Positions 40,553 to 49,785 of a stretch of DNA of 64,000 nt are shown here, one piece after another. The notes below the pieces were generated by a model that saw only the letters and a program-made list of their open reading frames with translations, was not told the DNA's origin and searched no databases. Made by a program: the position numbers and the translations under genes. Source of the DNA: Amycolatopsis palatopharyngis (GTDB lineage: Bacteria; Actinomycetota; Actinomycetes; Mycobacteriales; Pseudonocardiaceae); assembly GCF_003385185.1 (NCBI RefSeq), contig NZ_PQHZ01000026.1, positions 23,913-87,912 of the forward strand, written 5' to 3'. The first letter of the stretch is position 1, and each line of letters begins with the position of its first letter.

Positions 40553-42343
40553 TCAGCGGCGGTTCGGGATGAACTCCTGCACCTTCGTCTTCGCGCCCTG
40601 CAGCATCAGGTGCCAGGCATTCGGGTCACCCTTGAGCACGGACTCCGCGGTGGACTTCATCTGCTCGAACGTGGCATGCGGCGGGATCGGCGGCACCTCG
40701 GGGTCGCAGCGTACGTCGAGTACCGCGGGCCGGTCGGCGGCGAGCACGCGGTCCCAGGCGTCGCCCAGCGCGTCCGGGGTTTCGACGGCGACCGCATCGA
40801 GCCCGAGCGAACGCGCCACGTCGGCGTAGGAGATGTCCGGGATGGCCTGGGACTCCTCGAACTTCGGTGAGCCGCCCATCGCCCGCAGCTCCCAGGTGAC
40901 CTGGTTCAGGTCGTTGTTGTGGAACACGCAGACGACGAGGCAGGGGTTCTTCCAGAGCTTCTGGTACCTGGCGATGGTGATCAGTTCGGCAAGCCCGTTC
41001 ATCTGCATGGCGCCGTCGCCGACGAGGGCGATCACCGGCCGGTCGGGATGGGCGAATTTGGCGCCGATCGCGTAAGGCACGCCGGGCCCCATGGTCGCGA
41101 GGGTGCCGGAGAGGGAGCCGCGCATCCGGCCTCGCATCTTCAGGTTCCTCGCGTACCAGTTGGTCGACGATCCCGAGTCCGCTGTGACGATCGCGTCCTC
41201 GGGGATACGCGGCGACAGTTCGTGCACCACCCGAATCGGGTTGACCGGCTTGGCCTCCAGCATCGCCTGCTGCTCCATGGTGTCCCACCAGTCGGCGACG
41301 TTCTGCTCGATCGTCTCCCGCCAGGAGCGGTCCTGCTTGTGCCGCAGCAGCGGCAGCAGTGCGCGCAGCGTGCCCTTCGCCTCGCCGACCAGATTGACCT
41401 CCGTCGGGTAGCGCATCCCGATCAACCCGCCGTCGATGTCGATCTGTACCGCCCTGGCCTGACCGAACTCCGGCATGAACTGCGTGTACGGGAAATTGGA
41501 CCCCACGATGAGCAGGGTGTCGCAATCGCGCATGAGCTCGTAACTGGGCCTGGTGCCCAGCAGGCCGATCGACCCGGTGACGTAGGGCAGGTCGTCCGGC
41601 AGTACGTCCTTGCCGAGCAATGCCTTCGCCACCCCCGCGCCGGTGACTTCGGCCACCTGCCTGACCTCGTCGGCGGCATTGCGCGCGCCCTGTCCGATCA
41701 GGACGGCGACCTTCTCGCCGGCGTTGAGCACGTCGGCCGCGCGGGCGAGCTCGTCCTCCGGGGGCACCATGACGGACCTGGCACTGCTCGGTGGACTGGA
41801 GGGAACGTGCTTGAACGCGTGCTGCGGCGGTGTGTACTCCTCCTCCTGCAGATCCGCGGGAATGATCACCGCTGTCGGCGCGCGGGAGGCTTCCGCCGTA
41901 CGCATCGCGCGGTCGATGGCGTTCGGCAGCTGCTCGGCGACGTTCACCTCGACGACGTATTCGCTGGCCACGTCCTTGTACAGCGACTGGAGGTCGACCT
42001 CCTGCTGGTAGTGACCGCCCATCGCGCTGCGCGCGGTCTGCCCGACGATGGCCACCACGGGGACGTGGTCGAGTTTCGCGTCGTAGAGCCCGTTGAGCAG
42101 GTGGATGGCGCCCGGGCCGGATGTCGCCATGCAGACTCCCACCCGGCCGCTGAACTTGGCGTAGCCGACCGCCTGGAACGCCGACATCTCCTCGTGCCGG
42201 GACTGGACGAAGCGTGGTTCGTTGCCGGACTTCTCGAACGCGGCGACGATTCCGTTGATTCCGTCGCCCGGGTAGGAGAACACCTCCTCGACGCCCCAGT
42301 CCCGCAGGCGCTTCAGCAGGTAGTCGCCAACCGTCTCGGGCAT
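40553..42343 (-). CDS. ThDP-dependent pyruvate oxidase/acetolactate synthase-like enzyme
   Basis: A 596-residue enzyme with three domains: an N-terminal Pyr domain with catalytic Glu in SRHEEMSAFQAVGYAKFSGR and ATSGPGAIHLLNGLYDAK; a central dinucleotide-binding-like domain; and a C-terminal PP domain with VGDGAMQMNGL and the NN of HNNDLNQ. It is closest to PoxB-like pyruvate dehydrogenases (quinone). ATG 42343 follows GAGGAGGAAAC; the longer frame is rejected. It is divergent from the FAD/Fe-S gene with a 79-bp shared promoter region. 2-oxoacid decarboxylation feeding the respiratory chain is likely. Confidence 0.9.
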   Translation of the reverse strand: MPETVGDYLLKRLRDWGVEEVFSYPGDGINGIVAAFEKSGNEPRFVQSRHEEMSAFQAVGYAKFSGRVGVCMATSGPGAIHLLNGLYDAKLDHVPVVAIVGQTARSAMGGHYQQEVDLQSLYKDVASEYVVEVNVAEQLPNAIDRAMRTAEASRAPTAVIIPADLQEEEYTPPQHAFKHVPSSPPSSARSVMVPPEDELARAADVLNAGEKVAVLIGQGARNAADEVRQVAEVTGAGVAKALLGKDVLPDDLPYVTGSIGLLGTRPSYELMRDCDTLLIVGSNFPYTQFMPEFGQARAVQIDIDGGLIGMRYPTEVNLVGEAKGTLRALLPLLRHKQDRSWRETIEQNVADWWDTMEQQAMLEAKPVNPIRVVHELSPRIPEDAIVTADSGSSTNWYARNLKMRGRMRGSLSGTLATMGPGVPYAIGAKFAHPDRPVIALVGDGAMQMNGLAELITIARYQKLWKNPCLVVCVFHNNDLNQVTWELRAMGGSPKFEESQAIPDISYADVARSLGLDAVAVETPDALGDAWDRVLAADRPAVLDVRCDPEVPPIPPHATFEQMKSTAESVLKGDPNAWHLMLQGAKTKVQEFIPNRR

Positions 42344-42422
42344 GTTTCCTCCTCGCTCAGTCGGGCATTCCTTTGCCACCGGCTACCCGCCATCGACGGG
42401 CTCAACCCTGTGGGGAGGACGA

Positions 42423-45400
42423 GTGAGCACCAGCCAGCAGCTCCCGATGCCGACGGTTCCGTATCAGGCGCTCGAGGAGGATCTGCGACGGCGGGTGCGA
42501 GGGGAGGTCCGCTTCGACGCGGGCAGTCGCGCCACCTACTCGACCGCCGCGTCGAACTACCGCCAGGTGCCGATCGGGGTGGTGCTGCCGTACACGGTGG
42601 ACGACGGGGAGCAGGCGATCGCGGTTTGCCGGGAGCACGACGTTCCCGTGCTCTCCCGTGGCGGCGGGACAAGTCTGGCCGGCCAGTGCTGCAACGTCGC
42701 CGTGGTGATCGACTGGAGCAAGTACTGCACCCGGCTGGCTTCGGTGGACACCGAACGCGGGATCGCCGTCATGGAGCCGGGCGTCTCGCTGGACAACGTC
42801 AACGACGACCTCGCCGAACACGGGCTGATGGTGGGGCCGAAACCTTCCACTCATGTCAGCTGCACGATCGGCGGCATGATCGGTAACAACTCCTGCGGAG
42901 CCACCGCTCAGGCCTTCGGAAAGATGGCCGAATCGGTGCGCAGGCTGGAGGTGCTCACCTACGACGGGCTGCGCATGTGGGTGGGCGAGACCAGCGATGA
43001 GGAGTACGCGGCGATCCTGGCCGAGGGCGGGCGCAAGGCGGAGATCTACCGGGGCCTGCGGAGCCTGCGCGATCGCCACCTCGCCGAGATCCGGACCCGC
43101 TATCCGGACATTCCCCGGCGGGTGTCCGGTTACAACCTCGACTCACTGCTGCCGGAGAACCGGTTCAACCTGGCCGAGGCGCTCGTCGGCAGTGAGAGCA
43201 CCCTCGTCACGGTGCTGCGCGCGGAACTCGAACTGGTCGAGGCGCCCGCGGCGAGCACCCTTGTCGTACTCGGCTACCCGGACGTGACGCTGGCCGCCGA
43301 CGCGGTCACCGACGTACTGCCGTACGAGCCCTCCGCGCTGGAGGGGCTCGACGACCGGCTCATCGAGTTGGAACACAGCCGAGGGCTCGCCGAGAAGGCG
43401 TTGCGTGAACTGCCGGAGGGCAGTGGCTGGCTGATGGTGGAGTTCACCGGCAGCGACCAGGCCGAGGCCGATCACAAGGCACGAGCGCTGATCGAAGCAC
43501 TCGGTGCGGGCCCTCGGGCGCCGTCGACGGCACTGCTCAATGAACCGGAGGAGGAACAGAACCTCTGGGAGGCCCGCGAGTCCGGACTGGGAGCCACGGC
43601 CTACCCACCACAGGGCCCGGAGACCCACGAGGGATGGGAGGACGCGGCCGTGCCGCCGGAACGCCTCGGTGACTACCTGCGCGACTTCCGCGAGATGCTG
43701 GACCGCTACGACTACGGATCGGCGGCGCTGTACGGCCACTTCGGGCAGGGCTGCGTACACACCAGGATCCCGTTCGACCTGACGACCGCCGAGGGGATCG
43801 CCCACTACCGTGAGTTCGTCGAGGAAGCGGCACGGCTGGTGATCTCCTACGGCGGATCGCTGTCGGGGGAGCACGGCGATGGTCAGTCCCGGGGTGAGCT
43901 GCTGCCGTTGATGTTCGGTGACGCCATCGTCGCGGCGTTCAAGGAGTGCAAGGCGCTGTTCGACCCGGACAACCGGATGAACCCCGGTAAGGTCGTGCAT
44001 CCCGACCCACTGGACGCGAACCTGCGGCAGGGCGCGGATTTCCGCCCGTGGGAACCGGAGACGCATTTCGCCTATCCCGACGACGACCACCGCTTCAGCC
44101 GCGCGGCCGGCCGATGTGTCGGCGTCGGCAAATGCCGCGGTGAGGAGAGCGGGGTGATGTGCCCCAGCTACCGCGCGACGCGCGAGGAGGAACATTCCAC
44201 GCGTGGTCGTGCCAGGCTCCTCTTCGAGATGCTGAACGGGGACGTCATCACCGAGGGCTGGCGGTCGCGGGCCGTGCACGACGCGCTCGATCTGTGCCTG
44301 GCCTGTAAGGGTTGCCGCAGTGACTGCCCGGTCAACGTCGATATGGCCACCTACAAGGCCGAGTTCCTCGCGCACCACTTCGCGGGGCGCGTCCGGCCCG
44401 CCGCGCACTACTCGATGGGCTGGCTCCCACTGTGGGCAAGGCTCGCGGGGTTCGCGCCGAGGTGGGTCAACGCCCTCGCCCACACGGCGGGACTGAGCGG
44501 CTTACTCAAGGCGGTGGGCGGCGTCGACCGGCGGCGGGAGATCCCGTTGTTCGCCGGGGAACGATTCTCCGACTGGTTCGCCCTTCGTGCTCGCCGGCCC
44601 GCGGGGGACAGGGGAGAGGTCCTGCTGTGGCCGGACACCTTCACCAACGGCTTCCACCCGGACGTCGCGAAGGCGGCGGTGGACGTCCTCGAAGCCGCCG
44701 GCTTCACCGTGCGGGTTCCGGATCGGACTGTCTGCTGTGGACTGACCTGGATCTCCACCGGCCAGCTCGATACCGCCAAGCGGGTGCTGCGTCGAACGCT
44801 CGAGACGTTGCGCCCGCAGCTGAGTGACGGAACGCCGGTGGTGGTGCTCGAACCGAGTTGTGCGGCCGTATTCCGCTCGGATCTCCCGGAGTTGTTGCAC
44901 GGGGACACCGACGCCCACCGGCTGGCCGGGCAGACCCGCACGATTGCCGAGCTACTGGCCGAACGCGCGCCGGACTGGCGCCCCTCGGCCCGGGAGAACC
45001 GCCGCGCCATCGCCCAGCCGCACTGTCACCACCACGCGATCCTCGGCTTCGACACCGACGCGAGGGTGTTACGGGAGTCCGGAGTGGACGTGGAGGTGCT
45101 GGACGCGGGATGTTGTGGTCTCGCGGGCAACTTCGGCTTCGAGCGTGGCCACTACGACGTGTCGATGGCCTGCGCCGAGGACAAGCTGATGCCCGCGGTG
45201 CGGGGCGCGGAGAAAGACACGCTGGTGCTCGCGGACGGGTTCAGCTGCCGCACGCAGATCGAACAGGCAGGGGGCGGTGCTGTCGCGTTGCACAGCGCCG
45301 AGGTGCTCGCCGCCGCCGTACGCGACGGCGAGCCCGTGCCCGGCAGGCCCACCCCACCCTCGCCGTTGGCCAAGACGGCGATCGTCGTGGCGACGGCGGC

Positions 45401-45503
45401 CCTGCTGGTCGCGCCGATCGTGCTCGCCGCCCGGTCACTGCGCGACCGGCTCCGCGGCCGAGACCGCAGGTCGACCGCGCAGGCACAGAGGACGACACGA
45501 TGA
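42423..45503 (+). CDS. giant FAD-linked oxidase/Fe-S oxidoreductase with C-terminal membrane helix
   Basis: A 1026-residue fusion of the D-lactate/glycolate-type. FAD-binding PCMH domain: SRGGGTSLAGQ (about residues 77-87). The FAD-oxidase C-terminal domain includes GSLSGEHGDGQSRG. A Fe-S region has CVGVGKC...CPSY and CLACKGCRSDCP. Two CCG motifs (CCGLTW, CCGLAGNFGFERGHY) lie near the end. After the last domain a hydrophobic helix (AIVVATAALLVAPIVLAA, near residues 985-1003) and a basic tail suggest membrane anchoring. GTG 42423 follows GGGGAGGAC. It should oxidise a 2-hydroxyacid and pass electrons to the quinone pool. Confidence 0.92.
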   Translation: MSTSQQLPMPTVPYQALEEDLRRRVRGEVRFDAGSRATYSTAASNYRQVPIGVVLPYTVDDGEQAIAVCREHDVPVLSRGGGTSLAGQCCNVAVVIDWSKYCTRLASVDTERGIAVMEPGVSLDNVNDDLAEHGLMVGPKPSTHVSCTIGGMIGNNSCGATAQAFGKMAESVRRLEVLTYDGLRMWVGETSDEEYAAILAEGGRKAEIYRGLRSLRDRHLAEIRTRYPDIPRRVSGYNLDSLLPENRFNLAEALVGSESTLVTVLRAELELVEAPAASTLVVLGYPDVTLAADAVTDVLPYEPSALEGLDDRLIELEHSRGLAEKALRELPEGSGWLMVEFTGSDQAEADHKARALIEALGAGPRAPSTALLNEPEEEQNLWEARESGLGATAYPPQGPETHEGWEDAAVPPERLGDYLRDFREMLDRYDYGSAALYGHFGQGCVHTRIPFDLTTAEGIAHYREFVEEAARLVISYGGSLSGEHGDGQSRGELLPLMFGDAIVAAFKECKALFDPDNRMNPGKVVHPDPLDANLRQGADFRPWEPETHFAYPDDDHRFSRAAGRCVGVGKCRGEESGVMCPSYRATREEEHSTRGRARLLFEMLNGDVITEGWRSRAVHDALDLCLACKGCRSDCPVNVDMATYKAEFLAHHFAGRVRPAAHYSMGWLPLWARLAGFAPRWVNALAHTAGLSGLLKAVGGVDRRREIPLFAGERFSDWFALRARRPAGDRGEVLLWPDTFTNGFHPDVAKAAVDVLEAAGFTVRVPDRTVCCGLTWISTGQLDTAKRVLRRTLETLRPQLSDGTPVVVLEPSCAAVFRSDLPELLHGDTDAHRLAGQTRTIAELLAERAPDWRPSARENRRAIAQPHCHHHAILGFDTDARVLRESGVDVEVLDAGCCGLAGNFGFERGHYDVSMACAEDKLMPAVRGAEKDTLVLADGFSCRTQIEQAGGGAVALHSAEVLAAAVRDGEPVPGRPTPPSPLAKTAIVVATAALLVAPIVLAARSLRDRLRGRDRRSTAQAQRTTR

Positions 45504-45564
45504 GTGGAACACACGAGTACCCCAGCCGAGGGCGCTTCACGAAGGATGGTCCCGCTCGCGGTCG

Positions 45565-46152
45565 TCAGCCCACGCCTGGGCCGGCCGGTCGTGCCTGCTG
45601 TGCACGTTGTGCTTGCTGTGCTTGTTGTGCCTCTTTCGACACCCGCGTCAGCAGTTGCTTTCCGCCGTCGTAGGCGAGGTGCAGCGCGTCGGCGCCCGCG
45701 ACGACCGTGAGCATCGTGCTGATCAGCCGGGTCTGCCGCGGTGCGAACGCCAGCCCCGCGGTGAGACCGGACGCGACCCAGACCGCGAGGCAGAACGGGC
45801 AGGTGAGCACCTCGCCGACCGCGTGCTGGGCTCCCTGCCCGCGGACCGACTCGTTCAGTTCGGACTGTCCCGCAGGCTCCTGGTAACGGGTGAACGGCGC
45901 GCGCAGCGGGCTGGTGATCGTGTCCTTGGCCAGCAACCTGCTGGCCTTGTGCGTCGCGATGGTCAACAGCACGGTGTCGCCGAGGCCGACGCGTTCGGGT
46001 ACCCGGACACCGAGCGCCCGGCCGGCGGCGGTGAGCGCGCCGGCCAGGGCGCCGTAGGTGCCCAGCACCACCACGTATCCGCGCAGGGGGCGCTGTGCGT
46101 CTCCCTGGTACAACTCGCGGATCCGGCTGGCGGTCCTGGTCAGTGCTGACAT
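45565..46152 (-). CDS. DUF1360 membrane protein
   Basis: A 195-residue protein with about three hydrophobic segments. TIATHKASRLLAKDTITSPLRAPFTRYQEP and GEVLTCPFCLAVWVASGLTAG, with its CPFC motif, are the DUF1360 signature. The C-terminus is an Ala/Gln tract (QQAQQAQRAQQA) encoded by a degenerate short tandem repeat. ATG 46152 begins MSALTRT. DUF1360 proteins are often sporulation or stress related; no function is known. Confidence 0.85.
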   Translation of the reverse strand: MSALTRTASRIRELYQGDAQRPLRGYVVVLGTYGALAGALTAAGRALGVRVPERVGLGDTVLLTIATHKASRLLAKDTITSPLRAPFTRYQEPAGQSELNESVRGQGAQHAVGEVLTCPFCLAVWVASGLTAGLAFAPRQTRLISTMLTVVAGADALHLAYDGGKQLLTRVSKEAQQAQQAQRAQQARPAGPGVG

Positions 46153-46196
46153 TCGCAGCTCCTGGTTGTGGTCCGGCTGTTGTCCGCGAGGCTGGC

Positions 46197-46652
46197 TCAG
46201 GAACGGTCGACCGTCCCGACGCGCGAACGCGCGCCACTGGGCAGGAGGCCGAGGAGGATCATCCCGATTCCGAGACCGAGATGCAGCCAGTTGTCGGCGT
46301 CGTTGAGCGGGACGAAGTTCGCCTCGCTGTCCTGGTCGATCACCAGTCCGTAGATCCACAGCGCGAGGTAGATCACCCCGCCACCGATCAGATACGCCTT
46401 GGCGCCACCGGGACGCATCGCCATCGCGAAGCCGACGATCCCGAACGCCAGATGCACCAGGTTGTGCAGGATCGACACCGCGAAGATCCCGAGCAGCAAC
46501 GCATCGGAGTCCACCGACCAGAACTCCATCCGGTCGTACTGCGTCGTCACACCCGGGACGAAGCCCAGGATGCCGACGAGCAGGAACACCGCGGACACGG
46601 CATATGCGGCCATCCGCACAGGTGAGGTCGCCGGCTTGACCGTTTCACTCAC
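46197..46652 (-). CDS. DUF4383 membrane protein
   Basis: A 151-residue protein with four hydrophobic helices (AAYAVSAVFLLVGILGFVPG first, LGLGIGMILLGLLPSGARS last) and the HNLVHLAFGIVGFAMA motif of DUF4383. GTG 46652 follows GAGGTGACAAA and is preferred to a longer frame. It is 44 bp upstream of the DUF1360 gene on the same strand, so they probably form a two-gene membrane operon. Confidence 0.88.
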   Translation of the reverse strand: MSETVKPATSPVRMAAYAVSAVFLLVGILGFVPGVTTQYDRMEFWSVDSDALLLGIFAVSILHNLVHLAFGIVGFAMAMRPGGAKAYLIGGGVIYLALWIYGLVIDQDSEANFVPLNDADNWLHLGLGIGMILLGLLPSGARSRVGTVDRS

Positions 46653-46815
46653 TTTGTCACCTCGATTCGGTGATGGCTGTTTTCCGAACACTCCGCGTAC
46701 CCGGAGCGCCACCGGTCAAACGCGCGTTCACCCCCTCGTGATCGTTCCGGGTTTCGGGCAGGCAGAAGCGGGAACACCAGGGCTTCTGGCGAGTTCCGGT
46801 GCCGAGGAGGCGAGT

Positions 46816-47328
46816 GTGCGCCTGCGCAAGAGTGATATCGCGGACCTGGTCTCCGAGCAGCCCTCGTTCCAGGTACGCGAGTGGCGGATCGACCGGATCG
46901 GCTGGTTGGTCATGGGCCTGATCGTGATCGCCGGCCTGCTGGGCGTGTGGGGTGGCGGGCTCGCCGGTGACGCGACGGTATCGGCCGGCGACGGCAGTAT
47001 GTCGGTGAGCTACGACCGGTTCGTCCGCAACCTCGGGGAGAGCACGCTGGTCGCCGAGTTTCCGCCGGGCAGCGCGGAGGAGGGCTCCGTCAGCCTCGCC
47101 CTCGACCAGGCATATCTGACCAGCAACGAGGTCCAGTCCGTGACGCCCGAACCGGACTCGGTCACCGCGCGGGACGGCCGTTTCGTCTACGAGTTCTCCG
47201 CCGCGGGGGACGCTGCCCTGACCGTGCGGTTCGACCTGCGTCCTAGCTCCGGGGCCGGGGTACGCACGGCGACGATCGAAAGCGGTTCCGGCGGGCAGGC
47301 TTCGCTCTGGCAGTTCGTCTACCCCTGA
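46816..47328 (+). CDS. hypothetical single-span membrane protein
   Basis: A 170-residue protein: a cytoplasmic N-terminus with VREWRIDRIGW, one helix (LVMGLIVIAGLLGVWGGGLAG, residues 33-53), then an exported beta-rich domain with YDRFVRNLGESTLVAEF and WQFVYP at the end. GTG 46816 follows GAGGAGGCGA. It is followed 27 bp later by the DUF421 gene, and this pairing recurs in other actinomycetes as I recall, suggesting a joint envelope role. Confidence 0.75.
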   Translation: MRLRKSDIADLVSEQPSFQVREWRIDRIGWLVMGLIVIAGLLGVWGGGLAGDATVSAGDGSMSVSYDRFVRNLGESTLVAEFPPGSAEEGSVSLALDQAYLTSNEVQSVTPEPDSVTARDGRFVYEFSAAGDAALTVRFDLRPSSGAGVRTATIESGSGGQASLWQFVYP

Positions 47329-47355
47329 CGCGGCGACGGGAACGAGGAGTACACA

Positions 47356-47865
47356 GTGGACATCATTCTGCGCGCGCTGGTCATCTACCTGATCCTGATG
47401 CTGTTGTTCCGGCTGTCGGGAAAGCGAACACTGTCCCAGGTCACGACCTTCGACCTGGTGCTGTTGCTGATCATCAGCGAGGCCACCCAGCAGGCGCTGC
47501 TCGGTGACGACTTCTCGATCACCACGGCGGCGCTGGCGATTCTCACCCTGGTGTCGCTCGACCGCGTCGCCGACATGCTGAAGTCCCGCTCCACGGCGTT
47601 CAGCAGGCTGGCCGAGGGAGCGCCGCTGGTGCTGGTGGAGCACGGCAGGCCACTGCAGGAGCGGCTGCGTAAGGAACACATCAGCACCGACGACATCCTC
47701 GCGTCGGCCAGGAAGAGTCAAGGCCTGTTGCGGATGGACCAGATCGAGTACGCCGTGCTGGAGAGCTCGGGCGGGATCAGCATCATCCCGGTGCAGAGCG
47801 AGTCGGAACGGGAGAAGAACCGGGAGGCGAGCCGCCGCATCGCCCGCGAGTCGGAGGAGTCCTGA
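47356..47865 (+). CDS. DUF421 (YetF-like) membrane protein
   Basis: A 169-residue protein with three N-terminal helices (ILRALVIYLILMLLFRLSGKRTLSQ, FDLVLLLIISEATQQALLGDD, ITTAALAILTLVSLDRVAD) and a cytoplasmic domain, the standard DUF421/YetF layout including the GKRTLSQ and TTFDLVL motifs. GTG 47356 has GAGGAG upstream. It is coupled to the preceding membrane protein. Function is unknown; YetF-type domains form tetramers. Confidence 0.9.
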   Translation: MDIILRALVIYLILMLLFRLSGKRTLSQVTTFDLVLLLIISEATQQALLGDDFSITTAALAILTLVSLDRVADMLKSRSTAFSRLAEGAPLVLVEHGRPLQERLRKEHISTDDILASARKSQGLLRMDQIEYAVLESSGGISIIPVQSESEREKNREASRRIARESEES

Positions 47866-47873
47866 ACCGGTCG

Positions 47874-48557
47874 CTAACCCATCGCTGGACGACCCGGTGG
47901 TGGTGCGACCTCGTCCAGCACGCCCGACTGCCCGGCCAGCGCCGCCGCTTCCGTACGGGTGCCGACCCCCAGTCTGCGCAACAGCGTCGCGGTCAACCGC
48001 TTGACCGTGCGCTCGGAGACATGCAGTTCGGTCGCTATCTGCGCGAGGGTTCTCCCGGTGGACAGCAGCCGCCACAATCGCCGGTCGGCATCGCAGAGTT
48101 GATCACGTAGCCGCCGGGCGGCACCGCCGGTCGCCGCAAGGTGTTCGAGTACGGGTCCTGGAAGGACGGCCCAGCCCTCGATGAGTGCCAGCAGTGGCGT
48201 GAGCAGGTCCTCGGGTTCGGCGGTCTTGCTCAGCACGCCCCGGGCTCCGGCGTGCACGGCCCGCAGGGCCGGTTCGTGGTCGTCCTCGCGCGCCATGGCG
48301 ATCACGGCCGCGGCCGGTTCTGTCCGCCTGATCGCCGAGATCGCCCGTAAGCCGCCGGGTGCGGGCAGGCCGAGGTCGACGAGCGCGAGTTCCGGGCGGT
48401 AGCGGCGAACGGTGGTGGCGGCGTCGGACGCGGCACAGGTCGTGGCGATCACCTCCGCCCGCCCACCGCTCATCGAGGGCAGGAGCATCGCCAGCCCGCG
48501 GCTGAAGAGGGGTTGCGGATCGACGACCACGATCCGTACGGGACGGGGCTGTCCCAT
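47874..48557 (-). CDS. NarL/LuxR-type response regulator
   Basis: A 227-residue protein with a receiver domain (IVVVDPQPLFSRGL, phosphoacceptor Asp61 in ALVDLGLP, Lys in LSKTAEP) and a C-terminal LuxR helix-turn-helix (STGRTLAQIATELHVSERTVKRLTATLLRRLGV). No histidine kinase gene adjoins it, so it is an orphan regulator. It faces the manganese catalase gene divergently with a 171-bp gap, making that gene a plausible target. Confidence 0.88.
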   Translation of the reverse strand: MGQPRPVRIVVVDPQPLFSRGLAMLLPSMSGGRAEVIATTCAASDAATTVRRYRPELALVDLGLPAPGGLRAISAIRRTEPAAAVIAMAREDDHEPALRAVHAGARGVLSKTAEPEDLLTPLLALIEGWAVLPGPVLEHLAATGGAARRLRDQLCDADRRLWRLLSTGRTLAQIATELHVSERTVKRLTATLLRRLGVGTRTEAAALAGQSGVLDEVAPPPGRPAMG

Positions 48558-48728
48558 ATCCCACCGCTCCTGCCCGTCCCGAGGAATCCGCCGCTCGGCG
48601 GGTTCCCCTTTCGTGCGGACCTAAGCGTGCTCCGGCTGGCCTTTCCGGGCCAGGTTGGGCCGCGCGGGGACAGCGAACCCGGCAAGGCTCACAGATGTGA
48701 CGGGTCCATCGCAACGAGAAGGAGCGCA

Positions 48729-49589
48729 ATGTTCTATCACGTCCAGACTCTGCAGTTCGAGGCGAAACCGGATGGCCCGGACCCCGCCTTCGCGAAACGC
48801 CTGCAGGAGATCCTCGGAGGAAAATGGGGTGAGCTGACCGTCGCGCTGCAGTATCTGCAGCAGGGCTGGAACTGCCGGATGCCGGGCAAGTACAAGGACA
48901 TGTTGCTGGGTATCGGCACCGAGGAGTTGGCCCACGTCGAGATGATCTGCACGATGATCGCGCGGCTGAACGAGGGCGCGCCGATGTCGGTGCAGGAGGC
49001 GGCTGTCTCCGACAATCCGATGACCGCCGCGATCTACGGCGGATCGAACCCGCAGCACCTGATCAACAACGGTGGCGGGGGCTACTACCAGGACAGCAGC
49101 GGGGTGCCGTGGCTGGGCGCGTACACCACGTCCTCCGGCAACCTGATGGCCGACTTCCACCTCAACGCCACCGCGGAGATGCAGGGCAGGCTGCAGGTGT
49201 CGCGCCTGTACAACATGACCGACGATCCCGGCGTCAAGGCCATGCTGCGGTTCAACCTCGCCCGCGACCACATGCACCAGCAGCAGTGGCTGGCCGCCAT
49301 CGAGGAACTCAAGGCGGACGGGCTGGAGGGCCTGCCGGTGCCCGAGGCCTTCCCGAACGAGTCCGAGCAGAATCTCGACTTCGTCAGCCAGTACATGAAC
49401 TGCAGCGATGGCACCCAGGCCGGTGCGGGAAGGTGGGCTTCGGGGGAGATGCCCGACGGCAGTGGCCGCAACTTCACCTACACCGACAATCCCGAACCGC
49501 ACGGCGATCGGCCTGTGCTGCCTCCCGGCGATCCCCGGTTGTACGGCACCCCGCCGCCGGACGAGGCCAAGGGGAACGAGGCGACCTGA
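48729..49589 (+). CDS. manganese (non-haem) catalase
   Basis: A 286-residue di-manganese catalase. The four-helix ligands are recognisable in GKWGELTVALQYL, IGTEELAHVEMICTMI, LNATAEMQGRLQV and ARDHMHQQQW. The N-terminal MFYHVQTLQFEAKPD and the C-terminal extended arm with FTYTDNPEPHGD are family features. It disproportionates hydrogen peroxide. ATG 48729 follows AGAAGGAGCGC. It is monocistronic, ending at a strong terminator, and is divergent from an orphan response regulator. Confidence 0.94.
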   Translation: MFYHVQTLQFEAKPDGPDPAFAKRLQEILGGKWGELTVALQYLQQGWNCRMPGKYKDMLLGIGTEELAHVEMICTMIARLNEGAPMSVQEAAVSDNPMTAAIYGGSNPQHLINNGGGGYYQDSSGVPWLGAYTTSSGNLMADFHLNATAEMQGRLQVSRLYNMTDDPGVKAMLRFNLARDHMHQQQWLAAIEELKADGLEGLPVPEAFPNESEQNLDFVSQYMNCSDGTQAGAGRWASGEMPDGSGRNFTYTDNPEPHGDRPVLPPGDPRLYGTPPPDEAKGNEAT

Positions 49590-49605
49590 CGCCGCGACCG
49601 AGGCG

Positions 49606-49651
49606 CACACGATGGGAGCCCCGCCGAGATCGGCGGGGCTCCCATCGTGTG
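49606..49651. terminator. strong 21-bp stem terminator after manganese catalase
   Basis: Bases 49606-49626 pair perfectly with 49631-49651 around a four-base loop (AGAT), 16 bp beyond the catalase stop. It also faces the leftward gene ending at 49786, so it may terminate both transcripts. Confidence 0.9.
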
Positions 49652-49689
49652 TCCGCCCGTCCGCCGGGACCGGAGCGCGGCACACGGCG

Positions 49690-49721
49690 ACGGCGTCCCG
49701 GAGCGCGGTCCGGGACGCCGT
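49690..49721. terminator. second perfect hairpin between convergent genes
   Basis: ACGGCGTCCCGGA (49690-49702) pairs perfectly with TCCGGGACGCCGT (49709-49721) across a six-base loop. A third, shorter GGCACCC/GGGTGCC stem follows near 49746-49771. Together they form a triple hairpin barrier between the catalase and the secreted protein gene. Confidence 0.7.
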
Positions 49722-49785
49722 CCGACCGTCAACCAGGACGGCCCGGCACCCACGGGGGCAACGCGGGTGCCCGACTTACGCGGGG

